From CAYQQR01 sp964420035 (lineage in GTDB: Bacteria; Bacteroidota; Bacteroidia; Bacteroidales; SM23-62), in NCBI GenBank assembly GCA_964420035.1, contig CAYQQR010000005.1, forward strand, positions 46,323 through 110,322: DNA of 64,000 nucleotides, read 5' to 3'. A model generated the notes under the pieces. That model was given only the letters and a program-made list of their open reading frames with translations. It ran no database searches and was not told the DNA's origin. Below are positions 9,132-20,000 of this stretch, piece after piece (position 1 is the first letter of the stretch; the number at the start of each line of letters is the position of its first letter). The position numbers and the translations under genes were made by a program.

Positions 9132-11285
9132 CTATTGGATCAACAACTTCTTGCTGTGTAAGTCATTTTCAGTATCGATCTGCAGGTGATACATACCCTT
9201 TTCAAGGCCGGATACGGAGAAGGTTCCCTGCCCGTGGCCCGTATGTTTCCAGCTGCGTATCAATTGACCGGAACCGTTGTATAGTTTCAATACGGCTTTT
9301 TTATCAAGCCCTCTTATAAAGAAATAACCGGAAGCAGGATTTGGATAGATCTTAAGTTCAGGGGATGGAAATGCAGGGGATGCAGTTTCTTCGAAATCCA
9401 GCATAACCTCCCGGCTGTATGACGAAGGACCGTTTTCTCCTTCCGCATAGATCCTGTACCAGGTATCGGTCTGTCCGGGCATGATGCTGTCCCTGAAATA
9501 AACCTGGTTGATCTCCGCGTATCCGAAATCTTCAAACGTACCGTCGTGCCCGATCTTTTTTTCAATGACAAAACCGGTTTCGTTATCCGATTCATCGGTC
9601 CAACGAAGCAATACCGTATCTCCTTCCAGGTTTAATGACAAAGCTGAAGGAGCGTTAACAGCATGATCACCGGCTGTAAAGGATATCAATTCTATTCCTG
9701 CACCGGTGCCCAGGTTCCTGGTATATTGCTTGTCCAGCGCATTGTTCCAGTGTTCATGGACGCCCACACTTGCCATTCTTACCCCATCTCCTTCCGGATC
9801 GTAGAAGGTTCCTGAGGGCAGATCATGGGCCATGGCGGCCTCGTGCAGGTAGTTATCCACGTTACCGTAAACATTTCCCTGGGTGGGTTCCGAGCGCAGG
9901 AAATCCAGGGATACCGATTCCAGGGCTACCCCGTCCATGGAGACCAGGATGCTGGAAGTCCAGTCGCCGTTAAATGGTTCGGAAACCCATTGCTCATTGA
10001 GGGTAACACTGGAATGTTGGGCCCTGGTTGCGTAAAGGGCATCTACGATGAAAAGCAATGTTTTCATTCCCAGATCCTTATGGCCCATCATATCCGTAAG
10101 GGTATTGTAGGTGCCCATGGGACGTGCATCGAAGTTCCAGTGCCCCCCCAGGTGGAAATCGTGGACGGTGGCATAGGGATGGATGCCGGCAGCTTTGGGG
10201 TCGGAATGGGTGGAAACTTCCTCACTGTAGGAAATGATGGTCCCGACATGGTTCTTTGCACAAATACTTATTCCGGCCAGGTCATGTCCTTTCAGATTGC
10301 CCAGGTTGATCAGGTAATCGGCTTCGCTCACCACGGTGGGCAGAAAGGTCGGGTTACCGCCCCCGTTCTCCAGGGTGAGCTCTTCGGACCAGTCCACGGG
10401 ACAATCGGGATCCTTTACATACTGCAGTCTGCCATCCCCCCCGGAACGGTCTGCAAATCTGATTCCCGGGAATTCGCTGTGTATGGGATCATAGGTAGAG
10501 GAAGGAATGTACCTGCTGACCTCATAGAAAGTAATGTCAGACTCCGGGACACCGGCATTGTTTATCAACTGCCTTGCCAGGGCCAGTGTCATCTGGGGAG
10601 AGGTATTGATCCCGTCGCCCAGGGAACCATGATCGCTCTGGGTGTTCATATTAATTTTGATGGCAATTTTTTCCCCGGATTGATAACCCTTCCCGGGTTT
10701 ATTATGTTGTGCATTGAAATAGCGGAACAGGGTGTCCCAGGCTTTCGCAATATTGTCCCCTCCGGCCAGTAACAGGATGGATCTTTCCATCAGGGCATCG
10801 ATGGCATCCTGGTCGTTATTTTCAGTATAAAACCATTTACCCGTGGTACCGTCGAAACTGGTAGCATCGGGATCATACACCCAAACAACCCGGCCCGGGT
10901 GAATGCCCCGTCCCGTACCCATGGGATCGTTCGGATCGTCCGAAGGAACGAACAAGTCCTGTTCAGACTTTATTCCGGAATAACCCGGCAGGGCCGGATG
11001 GCCGATGAATCCGGCCAGAAAGAAAAAAACCGCAGTGATCAACATAAGTGTTCCTGTAAGGGTTCTTCCCGAGCGAATGAATTTTACGGCTTTCCTGAAA
11101 AAGTGTGTCGACCCGATCAGGCCGGCCAGCCATAATACAAAAGCCGAAGCAATAGGGAATGCTATCCTTTGGCATGGGTAGGCAGCACGGGAAGGTTTGG
11201 GTATTACACGAATCAAAAACCAGACTAAGGCAAAGGCTCCTAATAATGTCAGGACAAGTTTGTTCTTTCTGACGCGGTTCATCAT
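9132..11285 (-). CDS. DUF362 protein with three N-terminal membrane helices and a type IX secretion tail
   Basis: The 717-residue protein starts with three hydrophobic helices (about residues 9-27, 41-58 and 77-96). The middle (~105-500) is a DUF362 domain, with GEKIAIKINMNTQ, ADYLINLGNLKGHDLAGISICAKNHVG and VDALYAT. An Fn3-like segment follows (APSALSLNLEGDTVLLRWTDES). The end is a type IX sorting domain: YPNPASGYFFIRGL, GSGQLIRSW, LEKGMYHLQI, KKLLIQ. DUF362 proteins are often linked to iron-sulfur proteins; their reaction is not settled. A sorting tail on a protein that begins with several membrane helices is unusual. It lies downstream of the 1744-residue gene, separated from it by a strong terminator. 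Confidence 0.8.
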   Translation of the reverse strand: MMNRVRKNKLVLTLLGAFALVWFLIRVIPKPSRAAYPCQRIAFPIASAFVLWLAGLIGSTHFFRKAVKFIRSGRTLTGTLMLITAVFFFLAGFIGHPALPGYSGIKSEQDLFVPSDDPNDPMGTGRGIHPGRVVWVYDPDATSFDGTTGKWFYTENNDQDAIDALMERSILLLAGGDNIAKAWDTLFRYFNAQHNKPGKGYQSGEKIAIKINMNTQSDHGSLGDGINTSPQMTLALARQLINNAGVPESDITFYEVSRYIPSSTYDPIHSEFPGIRFADRSGGDGRLQYVKDPDCPVDWSEELTLENGGGNPTFLPTVVSEADYLINLGNLKGHDLAGISICAKNHVGTIISYSEEVSTHSDPKAAGIHPYATVHDFHLGGHWNFDARPMGTYNTLTDMMGHKDLGMKTLLFIVDALYATRAQHSSVTLNEQWVSEPFNGDWTSSILVSMDGVALESVSLDFLRSEPTQGNVYGNVDNYLHEAAMAHDLPSGTFYDPEGDGVRMASVGVHEHWNNALDKQYTRNLGTGAGIELISFTAGDHAVNAPSALSLNLEGDTVLLRWTDESDNETGFVIEKKIGHDGTFEDFGYAEINQVYFRDSIMPGQTDTWYRIYAEGENGPSSYSREVMLDFEETASPAFPSPELKIYPNPASGYFFIRGLDKKAVLKLYNGSGQLIRSWKHTGHGQGTFSVSGLEKGMYHLQIDTENDLHSKKLLIQ

Positions 11286-11314
11286 ATCAATAAGTAAAAC
11301 AGTTAAAACTAACT

Positions 11315-11350
11315 AAAAAAGCGATGCCGGCTGACCGGCATCGCCTTTTA
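11315..11350 (-). terminator. Rho-independent terminator of the 1744-residue gene
   Basis: A perfect 10-bp stem (GCGATGCCGG / CCGGCATCGC) with loop CTGA spans 11321-11344. Read on the minus strand it is followed by six T residues (11315-11320). It separates the large surface protein gene from the DUF362 gene, so the DUF362 gene probably has its own promoter or depends on read-through. Confidence 0.85.
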
Positions 11351-11379
11351 TATTCAAGGTGCAAACCTTTTCAGGGTCC

Positions 11380-14300
11380 TTACTGAATGATCAGACGTTC
11401 CATGGATGATTTATCGCCCTGTCTGAGATCGATCATATAGATGCCTTTTTCGAGACTGCTGATGTCGATCTCATGGGTCAGGATCCCACCTGCTTTCAAA
11501 ACCGAACCGGAAGAAGCCAGTCTTCCCGTAAAGTCATAAATATTGATGTTCACCGGCCCCTGGAAGTCGTTACGCAAGGTAACCGTGATCAGGTTCTTTG
11601 CAGGGTTCGGATATACTTCGAAGCCTGCAGACTTGCGGATATCCTCTATGGCATCAGCATCCGGAAGATCGGTTCCGATGACATAGTATCCATCCTGGAT
11701 TCCTGCCACGGGAAACACCAGTTTGTCACCATCCGCCGTGGGTGTGATACCCAGGTCGGTCCAGTCGGAAGCTTCATCCGGACGATGGGCCAGGATATAG
11801 TCTCCCGGTGTGGATGGGGTAGCCAGGCCAGCCTTGGCAAAATCGAAGATCATGTCTACATCTCCGCCATTGCCGGCAGTCTGAACGTACCACCTGCGGT
11901 TCCATACATCGTTGGCCCCTACTGTGGTGGCTGTGCCGTTATGGGCTGCAAATACATAGTCTCCTGCAGCAGTGAAGGCATCAGCTTTCAGCTCGAGAGC
12001 GCCTCCGGTGGCATGGAGGTGTTCTTCATCTTCTCCCTCAGCCAGGTCGGTTTCCTTACCGATACCGATCAGATCGGCGGTATAGTTCTCGTTGGTATAC
12101 AGGTTGGTAGCTGAACTACCATGTGTAAGTTCGAGTCCGTACTTGGCAGCCAGGTATTCATGAACGATCCTGGTTTGTGCGGCATTGACGGTTGAATTGA
12201 AATAGGCTGCTTCAGCCAGGCTCATAGCATGGAAGCCCCCGACAATAACCGTGGCCTCGGTAGTCTGAATGGTCTTGCCATAAGCTGCGGTAACTTCAAC
12301 CAGACCATCGTTGATAAAGTAACCCAAACCGAGATCACCGTTCAGGCCGGCATTGACGATATAATAATCATCGGTGCCGAAGGTCAGGCTGTTCCGTACA
12401 AACAGATCCCTTGCAATAACATACTGCATGGTATTGGGATCGGCTCCGCCGTTCATTTCGAGCACGTATGCCTGCTTGGTCGGATCACCACCACGGATGT
12501 CACGCTTCTGATATACGGCAGCAAAGTCGGGGAACAACTCGTTGCGCTTGAATACTACAAATATCGAGTTACCCTCACCGCCGTCCAGGTTGTCTGCATC
12601 GTCTACGATCAGGGAGCCTTTCTCCCCTGTGGTGGATCCCATTTCTGCAACGGGATGGCCATTCAGTACATCAGCACGGAATACAGGAGGCGCTTTTTCC
12701 TTCTCTCCCGTATTGGGGATCGGATTATCTACCGTACCCGTATTATAGGCATCATTCTCATTACCGGAGACATCGGCCCATTCAAGGATATCATCCCCGT
12801 CGGAGAATCCGGTGAGTGATTCCGGTTTCAACCACAGACCCAGTTCGGGTTGTCCGCTGCGCGACAGGTCTTTAAAGCCGACACCACCCGGACCGGTACC
12901 GGCGGTACCTGTCGGAGGCACGATGGTATAGGTCACTTCAACAACAGGAGTTGAATAGGTAAAGCCTGCATCGAAGGCCTGTGCCTTGATGGTTGTAGTC
13001 TGGTTCAGGATGAGCGGCTCGGTGTACAGTGTAGTGGGATCAGAGCCGTCATCGGAGTACCGTATCACGGAACCTTCCGGTTCGACCGAGATGGTCACCT
13101 CGAGCGGAGGCTGGTATTTCGGTACAGCTGACGGGCTGAACTGGGGGAGGCCGACCGGCTGTATGAAATAGGTCGCTGAAGCAACCGGGCTGGCTTTCAG
13201 CTCCGGTGCATAAGCAATAGCCTTTACAATAGTGGTATCCGTCAGGTTAACCGGAGCGGTGTATTCTGTGGAAGTTTCATCCGGATCGCTGCCATCCAAA
13301 GTATAATAAATGGTAGCACCCGAAGTGAGGGTGGAGATCTCCACATCGACACTGGCGATGTAATTCCCGCCTTCCGGTGAGAACATGGGTTGTACAACCT
13401 GTTTCTCATAGTTCAGGATCAATTCAGGAGCTTTATAGGTACGTCCTGAGATCCAGGCCCGGTTGCCGGGTGTTTCATTCTTACCCTTGATTACAACGGA
13501 AACAGAGTCTTTACCCATCTCTATAGCATTATTCACAAAATCAGTGAATGCTGCACTGGTCAGGTTGAACCATCCGCCATCCGGAGTGGCTGTTGCTTCG
13601 AACAACATGGTTCCGGCATCCGGTTTGTTGTTCCAGGTGATCCCGTTTTCCAGCCAGCTGATATCATCCACGGCATAGACTACAAAATCAAATGTGGTAA
13701 TCGATGCCGAACTGTGGATCCGGGCGTACAGTTTCAGGGTTGCAGAAACAGCATCGCCGTATGCTTTGCTGATATCGAACTTCTGATATACCCACTTAGA
13801 CAGGTTATTGGCGTCATCATTGATCAGGTGCTGATCGGCTTCACCGCCAAAGTTCGCATCCGGATTACCTTGTTCCACATGTGCATCGGCAACTACAGAA
13901 GCGATCTGCTCAGGGGGTTCAACCGTATAGTCAAGGATCAGCTGTGCTTCATTCTTCCAGTTGCTTTCAGCCATCCATAAGCGTTCATCGGTGTCGTTCT
14001 TACCGTGAAAGGTGAGGGACAGAGAATCGTTACCGGCAAGGATCGCTTCATTGACGTAATGGGTCAGGTCAATGCTGGCCCACATGGTATCTTTTCCGGC
14101 ATTGTGCCAGGTTACGTTCTCTTCGATCAGCAATTTACCCCTTGCAGGCTTGTTGTTCCAGGTGATCGATTTTTCGAGCCAGCTCTGGTCGTCCACAGCA
14201 GATACCTGGACGTAGAAGTCGGGAACCGACGGCAAGCTGTTGTGCTGAGCAATATAAAGCCGCAGGCTTACTTTCCCTACAATGGCATCGGCAACTTCCG

Positions 14301-16614
14301 AAATATCGAATTTCAGGAAGACTTCCTTGCTCATGTTGTTCGCTTCGTCTTTACGGATCCGCATATCGGAAGAAGCATCATGGTTCACGTCCGGAGCTTC
14401 CTCGTCCACATAAACATCCGCGATCACCGTCAGGGTATCCTTATCGGGAACCAGTGAGGGCGAGGAAATTTCGAGCATGGGACCATAGGACCCGTCTCCT
14501 TTTCCGCCGCACCATTTCAGGTCGCCGCCGTCACCATCCTTGTACTGCAGTGCCAGGGAGATAGTTTCGTCTCCTTGGGCCAGCTGACTGTTGATGTAAT
14601 CTACAAAAGCGGTACCGGTTTCTATCCAGTACTTTCTTCCGGATTCCTGGTCCATAACCACGGTAGCCAGCTCGGTACTTTCTATGCTGGGCTTGGTGTT
14701 CCAGGTCACCGTCCTGTCAAAGTTGTCGCCGGCACTGGTCAGTTTGACGGTCATGGACTTTCCGTCATTCATGTCCGAACGCGTGGAGAACGTAGCTGAT
14801 TCAATAGCAGAATAAGCCAGTCCCTCGAGGTCGAACTGTACCAGGGCGATCACTTCATCGTCACCTGCAGTATTGGCTATAAAAATGTTGGATGGGTGAA
14901 CGGCATTAACATTCTGGTCGGGCAGTGCCTCATAGATGGTACCATCAGCCATCGAGTAATAGCTGCCGTCTTCAGAAAAGCTCAAATCGAGCTGTGGACC
15001 GTAACTCCCGTCTCCTACGCCACCGCACCATTTCAGGTCTCCGCCGTCGCCGGAATTATACTTCAGGGCGAAGGAGATCACGGTGTCACCTTTCATGAGT
15101 TTATCATTGATGTAATCGATGAGCCCCGTACCATTTTCGGTGTAGTACTTGCGGTTGGATTCCTGGTCCATAACCACGGAAGCCAGTTGGGTGGTACCCA
15201 CCGAGGGTTTGTTGTTCCAGGTGGTGGTATCCCGGGTAAAGGCGTTACCGGCACTCACCAGCCAGACGGTCATGGTCTTACCGTCGTTCATGTCGGACCG
15301 GGTCGAGAACTCGACCTCGGTTACCTGTCGTCCGGCAAACCCGGATACATCAAACTTGACAAAAGCAATCACCTCGTCATTGGCACCCGTGTTGTTGATG
15401 AAGATGTTCGATCCGTGAACGCCGTTTACCGTTTGGTCCGGACTCGCTTCATAGACGGAGGCATCGTCGATACCAAAGGTGCTGTAAGCGGCAACAACAT
15501 TGGTTACGTCATCCAGTTCAAGCATGGGTCCATAGGATCCGTCGCCTTTACCGCCGCACCATTTCAGGTCGCCGCCGTCACCATCCTTGTACTGCAGTGC
15601 CAGGGAGATGGTTTCGTCTCCTTGGGCCAGCTGGCTGTTGATGTAATCTAAAAAAGCGGTACCGGTTTCCGTCCAGTACTTTCTTCCGGATTCCTGGTCC
15701 ATAACCACGCTAGCCAGCTCGGTACTTCCTATACTGGGTTTGGTGTTCCAGGTCACCGTTCTGTCGAAGTTGTCTCCGGCACTGGTCAGCTTAACGGTCA
15801 TGGTTTTTCCGTCGTTCATATCGGAACGGGTGGAAAATACCGCCTCACCGATCTGCTTGTATGCCATTCCGGTCAATTCGTATTGTACCAGTGCAATTAC
15901 TTCATCGTCACCGGTTGTATTGGCAATGAAAATGTTGGATGGGTGAACGGCATTGACGTTCTGATCGGGTAGTGCTTCATAAATACTACCGTCAGCCACG
16001 ACATAGTAACTCCGGTTGGTACCGAAAGTCATTTCAAGTTGCGGCCCCCAGGATCCGTCACCTGCCCCGCCGCACCACTTCAGGTCACCGCCGTCACCGG
16101 AATTGTATTTCAGTGCGAAGGAAACCACTGTATCGCCCTTCATGAGCTTATCACTGATATAATCGATCAGCTCCGTACCATTTTCGGTGTAGTACTTGCG
16201 GTTGGATTCCTGGTCCATGACCACGGAAGCCAGCTGGGTGGAACCTATCGACGGCTTGTTATTCCAGGTGGTGGTGTCCCGGGAGAACGCGTTACCGGCA
16301 CTCACCAGCCAGACGGTCATGGTCTTTCCGTCGTTCATGTCGGAACGGGTCGAGAACTTAGCCTCGGTCAACTGTTTTCCGGCGAATCCGGAAATATCAA
16401 ACTTCACCAGGGCAATGACCTCGTCATTGGCACCCGTGTTGTTGATAAAGATGTTCGATCCGTGAACATCGCTTACCGTTTGATCCGGACTGGCTTCATA
16501 GACCGATGCATCATCGATGGCAAACGTGGAATACTGTCCGTAAAGACCGGTCCCATATGCCATGATGAAGATCAGGCTAAAAGCAATGTTTTTAAAAATG
16601 TTCAGGTTTTTCAT
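11380..16614 (-). CDS. Giant T9SS-exported multi-domain carbohydrate-binding surface protein
   Basis: The 1744-residue protein has a signal peptide ending at LYGQ. Four DNRLRE/CBM96-like beta domains follow, arranged A-B-A-B (about 28-198, 203-373, 377-547, 552-725). Each has TRSDMNDGKTMTV, TWNxKPS and DGGDLKWCGGxGDGS blocks. Two more divergent CBM96-like domains come next (~730-890, ~900-1065), then two chitobiase C-terminal-type repeats (ATIYYTLDGSDPDETS; SVIRYSDDGSDPTTLYT). A LamG-like region follows (GLWLKPESLTGF; ~1250-1450), and last a type IX sorting tail (EVYPNPAKNLITVTL, LEKGIYMIDLRQG). No catalytic domain is visible, so it is probably a surface glycan adhesin or scaffold of this locus. 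It is divergent from SusC and ends at a strong terminator. Confidence 0.85.
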   Translation of the reverse strand: MKNLNIFKNIAFSLIFIMAYGTGLYGQYSTFAIDDASVYEASPDQTVSDVHGSNIFINNTGANDEVIALVKFDISGFAGKQLTEAKFSTRSDMNDGKTMTVWLVSAGNAFSRDTTTWNNKPSIGSTQLASVVMDQESNRKYYTENGTELIDYISDKLMKGDTVVSFALKYNSGDGGDLKWCGGAGDGSWGPQLEMTFGTNRSYYVVADGSIYEALPDQNVNAVHPSNIFIANTTGDDEVIALVQYELTGMAYKQIGEAVFSTRSDMNDGKTMTVKLTSAGDNFDRTVTWNTKPSIGSTELASVVMDQESGRKYWTETGTAFLDYINSQLAQGDETISLALQYKDGDGGDLKWCGGKGDGSYGPMLELDDVTNVVAAYSTFGIDDASVYEASPDQTVNGVHGSNIFINNTGANDEVIAFVKFDVSGFAGRQVTEVEFSTRSDMNDGKTMTVWLVSAGNAFTRDTTTWNNKPSVGTTQLASVVMDQESNRKYYTENGTGLIDYINDKLMKGDTVISFALKYNSGDGGDLKWCGGVGDGSYGPQLDLSFSEDGSYYSMADGTIYEALPDQNVNAVHPSNIFIANTAGDDEVIALVQFDLEGLAYSAIESATFSTRSDMNDGKSMTVKLTSAGDNFDRTVTWNTKPSIESTELATVVMDQESGRKYWIETGTAFVDYINSQLAQGDETISLALQYKDGDGGDLKWCGGKGDGSYGPMLEISSPSLVPDKDTLTVIADVYVDEEAPDVNHDASSDMRIRKDEANNMSKEVFLKFDISEVADAIVGKVSLRLYIAQHNSLPSVPDFYVQVSAVDDQSWLEKSITWNNKPARGKLLIEENVTWHNAGKDTMWASIDLTHYVNEAILAGNDSLSLTFHGKNDTDERLWMAESNWKNEAQLILDYTVEPPEQIASVVADAHVEQGNPDANFGGEADQHLINDDANNLSKWVYQKFDISKAYGDAVSATLKLYARIHSSASITTFDFVVYAVDDISWLENGITWNNKPDAGTMLFEATATPDGGWFNLTSAAFTDFVNNAIEMGKDSVSVVIKGKNETPGNRAWISGRTYKAPELILNYEKQVVQPMFSPEGGNYIASVDVEISTLTSGATIYYTLDGSDPDETSTEYTAPVNLTDTTIVKAIAYAPELKASPVASATYFIQPVGLPQFSPSAVPKYQPPLEVTISVEPEGSVIRYSDDGSDPTTLYTEPLILNQTTTIKAQAFDAGFTYSTPVVEVTYTIVPPTGTAGTGPGGVGFKDLSRSGQPELGLWLKPESLTGFSDGDDILEWADVSGNENDAYNTGTVDNPIPNTGEKEKAPPVFRADVLNGHPVAEMGSTTGEKGSLIVDDADNLDGGEGNSIFVVFKRNELFPDFAAVYQKRDIRGGDPTKQAYVLEMNGGADPNTMQYVIARDLFVRNSLTFGTDDYYIVNAGLNGDLGLGYFINDGLVEVTAAYGKTIQTTEATVIVGGFHAMSLAEAAYFNSTVNAAQTRIVHEYLAAKYGLELTHGSSATNLYTNENYTADLIGIGKETDLAEGEDEEHLHATGGALELKADAFTAAGDYVFAAHNGTATTVGANDVWNRRWYVQTAGNGGDVDMIFDFAKAGLATPSTPGDYILAHRPDEASDWTDLGITPTADGDKLVFPVAGIQDGYYVIGTDLPDADAIEDIRKSAGFEVYPNPAKNLITVTLRNDFQGPVNINIYDFTGRLASSGSVLKAGGILTHEIDISSLEKGIYMIDLRQGDKSSMERLIIQ
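14440..16533 (-). repeat. Tandem duplication of a ~1047-bp coding block
   Basis: Matching landmarks lie 1047 bp apart: TCCGGAC at 16484 and at 15437, followed by near-identical text. One unit is therefore 349 codons and encodes one A plus one B domain of the surface protein. Unit 1 covers about 15487-16533 and unit 2 about 14440-15486. The copies remain very similar at DNA level, with mostly third-position changes, so the duplication is recent or kept alike by gene conversion. Confidence 0.85.
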
Positions 16615-16978
16615 ATAAAATGATTTTGGTTTCTAATCAAAATGGCTGATTGGGGAATTGAAATTTAAGAAGAAAGGTTGGCCCCTTGGTAAAGGGATTA
16701 ATAGGTTTAGTGTTTTCATAGCAGTTGGTTTTAATAGTTCTTCAGAATGTTGAAAACATACTGATCGCAAGATCAAATTTATTCCAATATTATCTGGAGG
16801 GTGTGTAATCATGTCCCAATTCAACAGGAAAATTGTATACGGGAGTGATCCAGGAATGATTGCTTTGGGATCATGGGGCGGCACAGATGTTTTCAAGGAT
16901 TTTATATATACCCGGACACATTTTTAGGGGACATATGGGACAGACATACCTATATAATGTGAACAAGCTGTCGTAAAT
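16615..16978. promoter_or_regulatory. Divergent regulatory region between the surface protein gene and susC
   Basis: This 364-bp AT-rich region has no convincing gene. It holds a plus-strand -7 box for susC at its right end (listed separately). On the minus strand, CAAATTTA at 16774-16781 reads TAAATTTG and could be a -7 box for the large surface protein, leaving a ~150-base leader. No clear -33 element is visible for either. An upstream binding site for the hybrid sensor would be expected here but I cannot point to it. Confidence 0.4.
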
Positions 16979-16981
16979 TTG
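16974..16981 (+). promoter_or_regulatory. Candidate -7 box for susC
   Basis: TAAATTTG matches the Bacteroidota -7 consensus TAnnTTTG exactly. Transcription would begin near 16988, after the first in-frame ATG at 16979. This supports translation from the ATG at 17024, which also places the signal peptide correctly. No good -33 box is seen, as is common for activator-dependent sus promoters. Confidence 0.45.
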
Positions 16982-17023
16982 AATATTAGTTCATGCTTTC
17001 TAACCGTCGAATTACATTCTGTT

Positions 17024-20000
17024 ATGAATCGATTGTTATTTCTATGCGGCCTCTTCTTTCTACTGCCGGTTTCTTCCGATGTTTTCGCCCAGCAGAAATC
17101 CGTCAGCGGGATTGTCCTGAACGGTGAAGACCTTCAGCCCATACCGGGAGCTACGGTTCAAATAAAGGGGACCACCACCGGTACAATTACCGATCTTGAG
17201 GGGGAATTTCGCCTGGGTGCAGCTCCGGGTTCCGAACTTGTTATAAGTTTTGTAGGAATGCAGGATGCTAGGGTTACCGTGGATGAACGGGATTACTACA
17301 ACATCAAGCTCTGGTCCAAAGTTGAAGAACTGGATGAAGTGGTGGTCATAGGCTACGGTACGCGCAAGAAACGGGATATCATAGGATCCGTCGCATCGGT
17401 GTCTTCCGAAGAACTGAACCGGGTCCCCAGTACCTCTTTCACGGAGGCACTGCAGGGTAAAGCCACGGGGGTACAAATCACTAACAGTTCCGGTGTCCCC
17501 GGGGCAAAGATCAATGTGCTTGTGCGGGGCAATTCCTCCATCAGTCTGAGTACCGACCCGCTCTGGATCATTGACGGAATGCCCGTATACGCCGGGGGCG
17601 GACTGGAGCGTACCATAGGATCCACAAGCCAGGATCCCATGTCGCTGATCAATATGAACGATATCGAATCCATACAGGTATTGAAGGATGCAGAAGCTAC
17701 TGCCATTTACGGTTCAAGGGGTTCTAACGGGGTGATCATCGTAACCACAAAGTCCGGGAAAGCCGGCAAAAGTATGACCAGCGTTAATTATTCCACCGGA
17801 TTGATACATTTGGGCAAAAAACCGGGGGAAATAGGATTTGCCAATACACGGGAATGGTTTACACTGGTGGATTCAGCCAGGGCCAATTCGGGATTGCCTC
17901 CCTTCGAACCTTTTGACATCATCAAATTCTTCAGGGATGATCCATTGGCAACCCTCAGCAGGGAAGAAGCTGAGCATATCGACATTGACTGGTTCGATGA
18001 GATCCTCAGGACGGGCTATTACCATGATGTAAGTGTTTCCAGTTCCAGGGGCACGGAAAACACCAGCTATTACCTCTCATTAAATTACAACGACACCAAG
18101 GGCAATCCCAAGGAGAATTTCTTTCAGCGTTACAGCGGGAGGGCCAACCTGGATTTCAACCCCCTGGAAAATCTCAAACTGGGAGCCCGCCTGAACCTTT
18201 CCTATACCACCAACAACAGGGTACAGCAGCAGGTAGGGGGTGCGACAGGAAATAACAGCGGGGGTGCCAGTGCAGGTTTCGGGAATGCCAACCGGGTGGC
18301 TTTACCCTGGTTCCCGATCTACAACGCTTCCCATCCAAGCGGATATTGGAATCCCATGTCGGGAGCGAACCTGGTTGCCAGTATTGATCCGGACCATCAT
18401 TATGATGTTGTGGAAGCCTATCGCGGTTTGGGGACTCTGTTTGCAGAGTATAGTTTTCCATTCATCCAGGGCTTGTCCTTGCGTACGGAATTTGCTGTGG
18501 ATTATATACAGAACAACAGTATATTCTGGGTCTCAGAGGTGATTCGTGAAGACGGTTCCTATGCCTACGACCGTGCCGTTACACGAAGAGGCTTGAATTA
18601 TAATGTTTATGCCAATTATAACAGGACATTTGGCGAGGATCATTCCCTTTCCTTCACCTTTGGGAGTGAATGGAACAGCACCCGGCAATATCAACGGGAC
18701 ATGGAGGGACAGAACCTGACAGGGACCTACAAGCAGGTGGGTAATCCGCAGGATATTCTCAGCATCTATGCCGGACTTCAGGGGGAGGAGTATATGTGGG
18801 GATACATAGCAAGGGGGCAGTATAAATTCAAAAACCGCTATCTGGCCGGTTTCAGCTTAAGAAGAGACGCCTCTTCAAAATTTGATGAATCTTATCGCTG
18901 GGAAACATTTCCGGCTGTTTCCTTTGGCTGGGTAGTTTCAGAGGAATCCTTCTTTGAAGGGGTCCCCGGGATCAATTTCCTCAAGTTCAGGGGTTCCTTT
19001 GGTGAAACAGGGAACAAAAGCATTCCTTCCAACCGGTTTGTTACCGTTTACAGTAACGAACAACAGAACCGGTATGGTGAATCCAGCCTCATTTCCGGGG
19101 GATCACGGCTGTCCAATCTGGGTACACCTACGCTGACCTGGGAGACCACCAATAGTTATGATATAGGTGTGGATTACGGAATATTTGGTAACCGTATTAA
19201 TGGTTCACTGGCCTATTTTGTTCAGGATATTAATGATCTGCTTTTGGCTTCGGAATTGCCTCCATCTGCCGGTATAGGAAGCATCTGGAACAACATTGGA
19301 GATATGAGGAATAAAGGCTGGGAATTTTCAGTCAATTCGGTGAACCTGCACAAACCGGGTTTGGGGTTGAAATGGTCTTCCAGTTTTAATCTCACCTTGC
19401 TTGACGACGAGGTTTTATCCTTGACGCCAAGATACAACCAGGAAGGTTTGGGGGTTAGTAAGGGCTGGACCATCTCCAAGACCGGAATGAACCTGTGGAA
19501 CTATTACATTTGTGAATGGGCCGGGGTAGATCCCGAAAAAGGAGTGGACATGATCTATGAAATTGATTACGAACTTTGGGAAGAAACCGGCGAAACGGTG
19601 AAAACCGGGCGGATCATACCGGCTACCACCACCAATCTCAACCGGAACAAGATCGTTATGGAGGGTAAGACTTCCCAGCCAAAATATTACGGAGGGTTCG
19701 ACAATACCCTCACCTTCAAGGGATTTGACCTGAATATATTCTTCACATTTACGGGAGGTCATTATATCTATGATTATGAAGAGCAGCGTACTACCAGCGT
19801 GCAATATGGCCAGGTGGTCTTAAGGAAGGATATGTTTGGGAATACCTGGACTGAACCGGGAGACCAGGCCCGTTATCCTGAGCTTCGATGGGATTCCCAG
19901 TATGACTTTGGCTGGAATGTGGATGCCGAAAATACCGAATGGACCGGAGATCCCGATGATCCCAGGGCCAGCGGGTATTGGACCAATACGGAAGATGGGG

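Noticed and set aside
9825..10772. A 315-residue open frame on the plus strand
   Set aside because: It lies fully antisense to the DUF362/T9SS gene, whose translation has clear domains; the plus-strand product has no recognisable motif.
14896..15651. A 251-residue plus-strand frame, with similar ones at 16039-16623
   Set aside because: Antisense shadow of the repeated CBM96-like domains; the similarity between the shadows only reflects the DNA repeat.
14440..16533. Regular repeats that might suggest a CRISPR-like or VNTR array
   Set aside because: The unit is 1047 bp, keeps the reading frame and encodes protein domains; there are no short repeats with spacers.
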